The position numbers and the translations under genes were made by a program. A stretch of DNA of 25,608 nucleotides from SIG469 sp964384255 (GTDB lineage Bacteria > Bacillota > Clostridia > Oscillospirales > Oscillospiraceae): positions 1-25,608 of the forward strand of contig CAYLKH010000028.1 of the NCBI GenBank assembly GCA_964384255.1, written 5' to 3'. Under the pieces are notes generated by a model. It was not told where the DNA came from, did not search any database, and saw only the letters and a program-made list of their open reading frames with translations. Shown one piece after another: positions 21,946 through 25,608 of the stretch; positions within the stretch are counted from its first letter, which is position 1; each line of letters starts with the position of its first letter.

Positions 21946-23709
21946 ATGAGCATTGCAAATAGCATCATGCTGCTGGGTGGGCTTGGCTTTTTTCTGTTTG
22001 GCATGACCCTGCTGGGCGAGGGCCTGAAACGGGTCGCCGGCAGCAGGCTTGAGCTGATCCTTGAAAAGCTCACCTCCACCACCTTCCGGGGTGTCCTGCT
22101 GGGTACTCTGGTCACGGCGGTTATCCAGTCGTCCTCCGCCACCACAGTCATGGTAGTCGGTTTTGTCAACACCGGCATCATGAAGCTGTCTAACGCTGTT
22201 GGCATTATCATGGGTGCCAACGTGGGAACCACCGCCACCGGGTGGATCCTGGTGCTGGCCGGTGTTGAGGGCAGCTCCGGCTTCTCCTCGGCCACTGTTT
22301 TTGCTTTTGTCGCCTTTATCGGCATAATCCTCTATTTCTTCTGCAAAAAGACCACTGCCAAAAACGTAGGCATGATACTCCTTGCGTTTTCTGTCCTGAT
22401 GGACGGTATGCAGGCCATGAGCGAGGCTATGGCCCCTCTCAAAGAAAGCGCAGCCTTTATCAACTTTATCTCGGCAGCGTCCAACCCCTTCGTCGCCATG
22501 GTCATAGGCATCCTTGTAACCGCCATAATCCAGAGCAGTTCCGCCTCCATAGGTATCCTCCAGGCACTGTCCATTACCGGCGTTATCCGCTACGACGTGG
22601 CTGTGCCTATGGTTCTGGGTATGTGTATCGGAGCCTGCGTCCCGGTTCTGCTCTCGGCCATCGGAGCCAACGTCAACGGTAAGCGGGCCGCTTTCATCTA
22701 TCTCTACTTCAACATCATCGGCACAGTTCTGTTAATGATCCCCTTCTACCTTGTCCATGCTGCCATAGGGCTGGACTTTATGTACGCCCCCGCCACCAGC
22801 TTTGGTATCGCCGTGGTCAACACCGTCTATAAAGTCGCAGCGACGATTATCCTGACCCCCTGCGCATCCCTGCTGGAAAAGCTGGCCTCTCTTACCATCA
22901 AGGAGAAGAAAACCGACGAGGACGACGAAGAAGAAACCACTCTGCTGGACGAACGTTTTCTGGATTATCCTTCAGTCGCTCTTGAGCAATGCGGCAAGAC
23001 CCTGATCCAGATGTCCAACGCCGCCTTCAAAAACCTTAACAAATCCATCTCTCTGCTCAGCAGCTTTGACCAGCTGAAATTTGACAAGATCATGGGCCGT
23101 GAGCAGAGAGTCGATCACTACGAAGACCAGCTGGGCGCTTACCTTATTCTCCTGACCCGCAAGGACCTGAGCGAAAAAGAAACCCAGATCTCCGGCAGAT
23201 ACCTGAACTGCCTGAGCAATCTGGAGCGCATCTCGGACCACGCTGTCAACATCGCAGAGCTGGCCCAGGAACTGAACAGCAAGCAGATGTCGTTTTCGGA
23301 TCAGGCAGGCCGGGAGCTTCAGGTATGTGTTGATGCCGTGCTTGAGATATCTCAGCTGACTCAGGAGGTCATCAGCACCGGAAGCGTCAAAACCGCCCAC
23401 ATGGTCGAACCGCTGGAAGAGGTCATCGACGCTCTTACCACCGAGCTTAAGCTCCACCACGTTCAGCGCCTGCAAAGCGGCCAATGTACCCTTGAGCTGG
23501 GCTTTATTTTCAACGACTGCATAACCAACTTCGAGCGCGTGGCAGATCACTGCTCCAATCTGGCCATAACCCTGATGGACACCGGCGACACCCAGCTTCA
23601 ACCCCACGATTACGTAATGGGGCTTAAAGAAGACAACCCCGAGTTTCTTGAGCTGTATTCCCAGTGCGCCACCAAATATTACAACGCGCTGGAAGCCGCC
23701 AGCGAATAA
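21946..23709 (+). CDS. Na+/phosphate symporter (NptA/PNaS family) with PhoU-like C-terminal domain
   Basis: A 587-aa protein. The membrane half (about 1-330) has the inverted-repeat signature of Na/Pi cotransporters: AVIQSSSATTVMVVGFV near 60-76 and IIQSSSASIGILQALSI in the second repeat. Each QSSSA lines the substrate path. The first helix reads MLLGGLGFFLFGMTLLGEGL. After an acidic linker (KKTDEDDEEETT) comes a helical PhoU-like domain (about 350-570) with the ISDHAVNIAELAQ and RVADHCSNLAI metal-binding helices. It imports phosphate with sodium. I choose ATG 21946: the family begins close to the first helix, and an in-frame TTG at 21889 lies inside a palindrome over the predicted start. A terminator follows. 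Confidence 0.92.
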   Translation: MSIANSIMLLGGLGFFLFGMTLLGEGLKRVAGSRLELILEKLTSTTFRGVLLGTLVTAVIQSSSATTVMVVGFVNTGIMKLSNAVGIIMGANVGTTATGWILVLAGVEGSSGFSSATVFAFVAFIGIILYFFCKKTTAKNVGMILLAFSVLMDGMQAMSEAMAPLKESAAFINFISAASNPFVAMVIGILVTAIIQSSSASIGILQALSITGVIRYDVAVPMVLGMCIGACVPVLLSAIGANVNGKRAAFIYLYFNIIGTVLLMIPFYLVHAAIGLDFMYAPATSFGIAVVNTVYKVAATIILTPCASLLEKLASLTIKEKKTDEDDEEETTLLDERFLDYPSVALEQCGKTLIQMSNAAFKNLNKSISLLSSFDQLKFDKIMGREQRVDHYEDQLGAYLILLTRKDLSEKETQISGRYLNCLSNLERISDHAVNIAELAQELNSKQMSFSDQAGRELQVCVDAVLEISQLTQEVISTGSVKTAHMVEPLEEVIDALTTELKLHHVQRLQSGQCTLELGFIFNDCITNFERVADHCSNLAITLMDTGDTQLQPHDYVMGLKEDNPEFLELYSQCATKYYNALEAASE

Positions 23710-23719
23710 ATAAACATCG

Positions 23720-23767
23720 ACCCGGCCCGTAACGTCTGGACAGGCAGTTACCGGCCGGGTTTTTTTG
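23720..23767 (+). terminator. Rho-independent terminator after the phosphate symporter
   Basis: A 14-bp GC-rich stem with one mismatch (23720-23733 with 23747-23760) and a 13-nt loop is followed by a run of seven to eight T. Confidence 0.92.
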
Positions 23768-23788
23768 TTCAAACTCCAAAGCTCATGT

Positions 23789-23817
23789 TTGACATTGTAC
23801 TCCCACAGGAGTATAAT
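23789..23817 (+). promoter_or_regulatory. Perfect-consensus promoter with overlapping palindrome, DUF3990/HTH module
   Basis: TTGACA (23789-23794), 17-bp spacer, TATAAT (23812-23817): all 12 bases match consensus. Inside the spacer and touching the -10 is the inverted repeat TACTCC-CACA-GGAGTA (23798-23813). It is well placed to be the operator of the HTH protein encoded second in the unit, as in autoregulated toxin-antitoxin operons. Confidence 0.85.
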
Positions 23818-23845
23818 TAAGGCATGAAACGGAGATGATATACCT

Positions 23846-24523
23846 GTGATCAAAAAACTCTACCACGGCTCTTCACGCATAATTGAAGCTCCGCTGTTTG
23901 GATATGGCAAGCCCTACAACGATTATGGTCTGGGCTTTTATTGCACTGAGAGTCTTGAAATGGCAAAAGAGTGGGGTGTCAGCAAAGATCGGAACGGATA
24001 TGCCAACTGTTATGAGATGGAGTGTGACGGTCTGGATATTCTTGACCTTAACGGATCTGAATTCTGCATTCTCCATTGGCTGACCGTGCTTTTGAAAAAC
24101 CGTGAATTCGACGTCCCCTCCGGCCTTGCGCTGGAGGCTAAAGAATACCTGCTTGCAAATTTTGCCGTCGGCTATGAAAGCTATGACGCTATTGTCGGTT
24201 ATCGTGCTGATGACAGCTATTTTTCCTTTGCCCAGGACTTTATAAACGGTACTATCTCTTACCGCCAGCTCAATAATGCAATGCACCTCGGTAAGCTGGG
24301 CCGTCAATTTGTTCTCAAAAGCCGGACCGCATTCGACAGAATAAGATTTGTCGACAGCGAGATCGCGAGGAGCGATGAATGGTACTCAAGAAAGATGCTG
24401 CGGGACAGGACTGCCCGCCGTGAATACTTCGACGTGGACAGAAACCGCCGCCAACGGGGCGATCTGTATATCACCCAGATAATGGATGAGGAGATGACAG
24501 CTGATGACCCACGCTTACGATAA
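23846..24523 (+). CDS. DUF3990 protein, ADP-ribosyltransferase-like putative toxin
   Basis: A 225-aa soluble protein. The N-terminus KKLYHGSS (His 7), the DYGLGFYCT segment at 26-34 with A40/W43 after it, YDAIVGYRADDSYF at 113-126, and the RQFVLKSRTAF segment at 153-163 are the marks of DUF3990. This family is distantly related to ADP-ribosyltransferases (H-Y-[Q/E]-type sites). It often sits beside small partner genes in gut Firmicutes and is thought to act as a toxin. His 7, Tyr 32 and Gln 154 are my candidates for the active site. The C-terminal 50 residues are very basic. GTG 23846 is the only workable start, with GGAG 11 nt upstream. It overlaps the HTH gene by 20 nt. Confidence 0.82.
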   Translation: MIKKLYHGSSRIIEAPLFGYGKPYNDYGLGFYCTESLEMAKEWGVSKDRNGYANCYEMECDGLDILDLNGSEFCILHWLTVLLKNREFDVPSGLALEAKEYLLANFAVGYESYDAIVGYRADDSYFSFAQDFINGTISYRQLNNAMHLGKLGRQFVLKSRTAFDRIRFVDSEIARSDEWYSRKMLRDRTARREYFDVDRNRRQRGDLYITQIMDEEMTADDPRLR

Positions 24524-25148
24524 GGTTTATCTCGATAAATCCCGGACTGTCCTCGGTCGTATGCTGGATTTCGCGGTGTATGACCTCAAATATGATATTG
24601 CTGAGTTTTTTGACCTGTTTATAAGCTCCGGCGTCGCAGACCGTTTTGAAACGGGAGACTTTGCCGTTATCGTCGGGATGTCCGGTGTGGAGCTTGCTTA
24701 TGCCGTACTTGAGCAGTCCGGCATAGAGCATCAGCGTATCACTCCCAACTATACCGCAGGCAGAAGCAGGGAATATTGGACCGGCTGGGCATTGGCGTAT
24801 TTCCAGTGGGAAACATCCATCAGCTTTGCCCAGCTTGAGCGATACGTCCCTATCAGGGATATTCTGGCTCTTTACTCCCCGTACCACGAAATGGATATCC
24901 GTCAATTCGTAGATAAAGTTAACGCCATGTACAACGCTGCAAAGCCGGAAACAAACCTTAAGCTTCTGCGGCAGAAGGCCGGTCTGAGCCAACGGGAGCT
25001 TGCGGAGCTGTCAGGCGTTCCGGTCCGCACTATTCAGCAATATGAGCAGGCTCAAAAGAACATCAACAAAGCTCAGGCGCAGTGTCTTGTGGCGTTATCA
25101 AGGCATCTTTACTGCGATATTGAGGATCTGATGGAAAAAACGCAATAA
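24504..25148 (+). CDS. HTH (XRE-type) protein, probable antitoxin/repressor of the DUF3990 module
   Basis: A 214-aa protein. The last 65 residues form an XRE/Cro helix-turn-helix: NLKLLRQKAGLSQRELAELS, then GVPVRTIQQYEQ as recognition helix. The first ~70 residues (MLDFAVYDLKYDIAEFFDLF and following) vaguely resemble the small DUF3791 partner of DUF3990 proteins, which would make this a fusion of partner and DNA-binding domains. A middle part (YWTGWALAYFQWETSISFAQ, then VPIRDILALYSPYHEMDI) is unknown to me. ATG 24504 has GAGGAG 10 nt upstream and overlaps the DUF3990 gene, so the two are coupled. It probably neutralises the toxin and represses the shared promoter; both are inference. Confidence 0.78.
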   Translation: MTHAYDKVYLDKSRTVLGRMLDFAVYDLKYDIAEFFDLFISSGVADRFETGDFAVIVGMSGVELAYAVLEQSGIEHQRITPNYTAGRSREYWTGWALAYFQWETSISFAQLERYVPIRDILALYSPYHEMDIRQFVDKVNAMYNAAKPETNLKLLRQKAGLSQRELAELSGVPVRTIQQYEQAQKNINKAQAQCLVALSRHLYCDIEDLMEKTQ

Positions 25149-25188
25149 ACACAGGCCCATGCGAAGCGATCCGCATGGGCCTGTGTTT
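25147..25188. terminator. Bidirectional terminator between the HTH gene and the last minus-strand gene
   Basis: Perfect 17-bp arms (25147-25163 and 25172-25188) with an 8-nt loop. The arms end in T-rich tails on both strands, so it serves the plus-strand module and the convergent gene ending at 25204. The left arm overlaps the TAA of the HTH gene. Confidence 0.93.
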
Positions 25189-25203
25189 TATTTATGTTCG
25201 CTG

Positions 25204-25608
25204 TTACTGAGCGGCAACAACGGAGGTGATGTGGGGGTTAACGCCCTCGTACCAGTAAAGGAAGCCTTCCATGTCGATAACGTCGCCGATGCTCAGGCCC
25301 TCAACAGCCTTATAAACCTCGGTGCTGCTGTCGCACAGGTAGGATTCGACGGTAAAGTTGTAGGTGTTGCCACCGATGGAAACGTTGAAGTACAGGTCGT
25401 CGCCCTGCTGGCCGGAGCCGTCCCATTTGTAAAGGTAAGCGACTTCGTTGCCGTCGGCATCGGTGGAAGCCTCAACGGTCATGCCTTTGAAGGAAACCAG
25501 CTGATTCTGATGGTCGATAAGCTCGTCTGTACCCAGAAGGTCGGTTACATCAACAGGCTCTGCAACATAGCTGCCATCGAGAATCTCGAAGGTAGCGTCC
25601 ACAACTTC
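25204..25608 (-). CDS. C-terminal part of an OB-fold-like protein (5' end outside window)
   Basis: The minus-strand frame is open to the right edge, so at least 135 residues of a longer protein are seen. The pattern LVSFKGMTVEA, then GDDLYFNVSIGGNTYNFTVE, VYKAVEGLSIGDVIDMEGFL and NPHITSV is that of an OB-fold. It gives beta strands, a central helix-turn and the closing strand G-x-L..Y.G..P.I..V, often found as a terminal domain on secreted or lipoprotein substrate-binding proteins in Firmicutes. Very few basic residues and many Asp/Glu agree with an extracellular protein. Identity of the rest of the protein is unknown. It ends 16 bp from the bidirectional terminator. Confidence 0.75.
   Translation of the reverse strand, partial: EVVDATFEILDGSYVAEPVDVTDLLGTDELIDHQNQLVSFKGMTVEASTDADGNEVAYLYKWDGSGQQGDDLYFNVSIGGNTYNFTVESYLCDSSTEVYKAVEGLSIGDVIDMEGFLYWYEGVNPHITSVVAAQ

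Noticed and set aside
22972..23853. Minus-strand open frame opposite the PhoU-like half of the phosphate symporter
   Set aside because: Antisense shadow that also runs over the terminator and the next promoter.
1..25608. CRISPR arrays, tRNA or rRNA genes, complete insertion sequences
   Set aside because: I looked for regular direct repeats, cloverleaf patterns and transposase genes by eye and saw none; a tRNA scan or covariance search was not possible.

Overview
The window looks like a chromosomal segment of a Gram-positive Clostridia-type bacterium (Oscillospirales or a relative is my best guess). The signs are strong AGGAGG-type ribosome binding sites, near-consensus sigma-A promoters with 17-bp spacers, compact operons with ATGA/TTGA overlaps, lipoprotein signal peptides with Cys lipoboxes, and an Old Yellow Enzyme/FAD reductase typical of anaerobic gut Firmicutes. 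This assignment is inference; there is no rRNA or other marker gene here. I saw no tRNA, rRNA, CRISPR array or complete insertion sequence.

Left part (1-3800): the 3' half of a PLP aminotransferase, a solitary small serine recombinase, and an intergenic stretch packed with four inverted repeats. Facing them is a 694-aa NADH:flavin oxidoreductase whose TIM barrel carries an unusual Met/Gly/Pro/acidic insertion.

Middle, all on the minus strand (3806-17107): two transporter operons run leftwards. The first to be transcribed (17107 to 9532) encodes three consecutive, different HlyD/MacA-like adaptor lipoproteins, one 938-aa FtsX/MacB-type permease that looks like two permease halves fused, and two different ATPases, the second with an AbrB-like C-terminal tail. 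Together they look like one efflux or macrolide/peptide-export type machine in which every layer is heteromeric. The second operon (9285 to 3806) is a complete family-5 oligopeptide/nickel-type importer: two permeases, two ATPases and a lipoprotein substrate-binding protein. Its putative leader (about 9300-9450) can fold into a nested four-stem hairpin and contains a 25-bp element that recurs, with three mismatches, at 21666-21690.

Right part, all on the plus strand except the last gene (17281-25608): a small PH-domain protein divergent from the adaptor operon. Then comes a five-gene YtrA-type operon: a GntR regulator with a perfect promoter overlapped by tandem palindromic operators, two small membrane proteins, an ABC ATPase and a large membrane-anchored extracytoplasmic protein. 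A Na+/phosphate symporter with a PhoU domain follows. Next is a two-gene module with its own consensus promoter and palindrome: a DUF3990 (ADP-ribosyltransferase-like) protein and an overlapping HTH protein that looks like a toxin-antitoxin pair. The window ends in the 3' end of a minus-strand gene for an OB-fold-like protein.

The most interesting items are the three-adaptor export operon, the structured repeat/leader element before the peptide-importer operon, the DUF3990/HTH module, and the Met-rich insertion in the flavin oxidoreductase.
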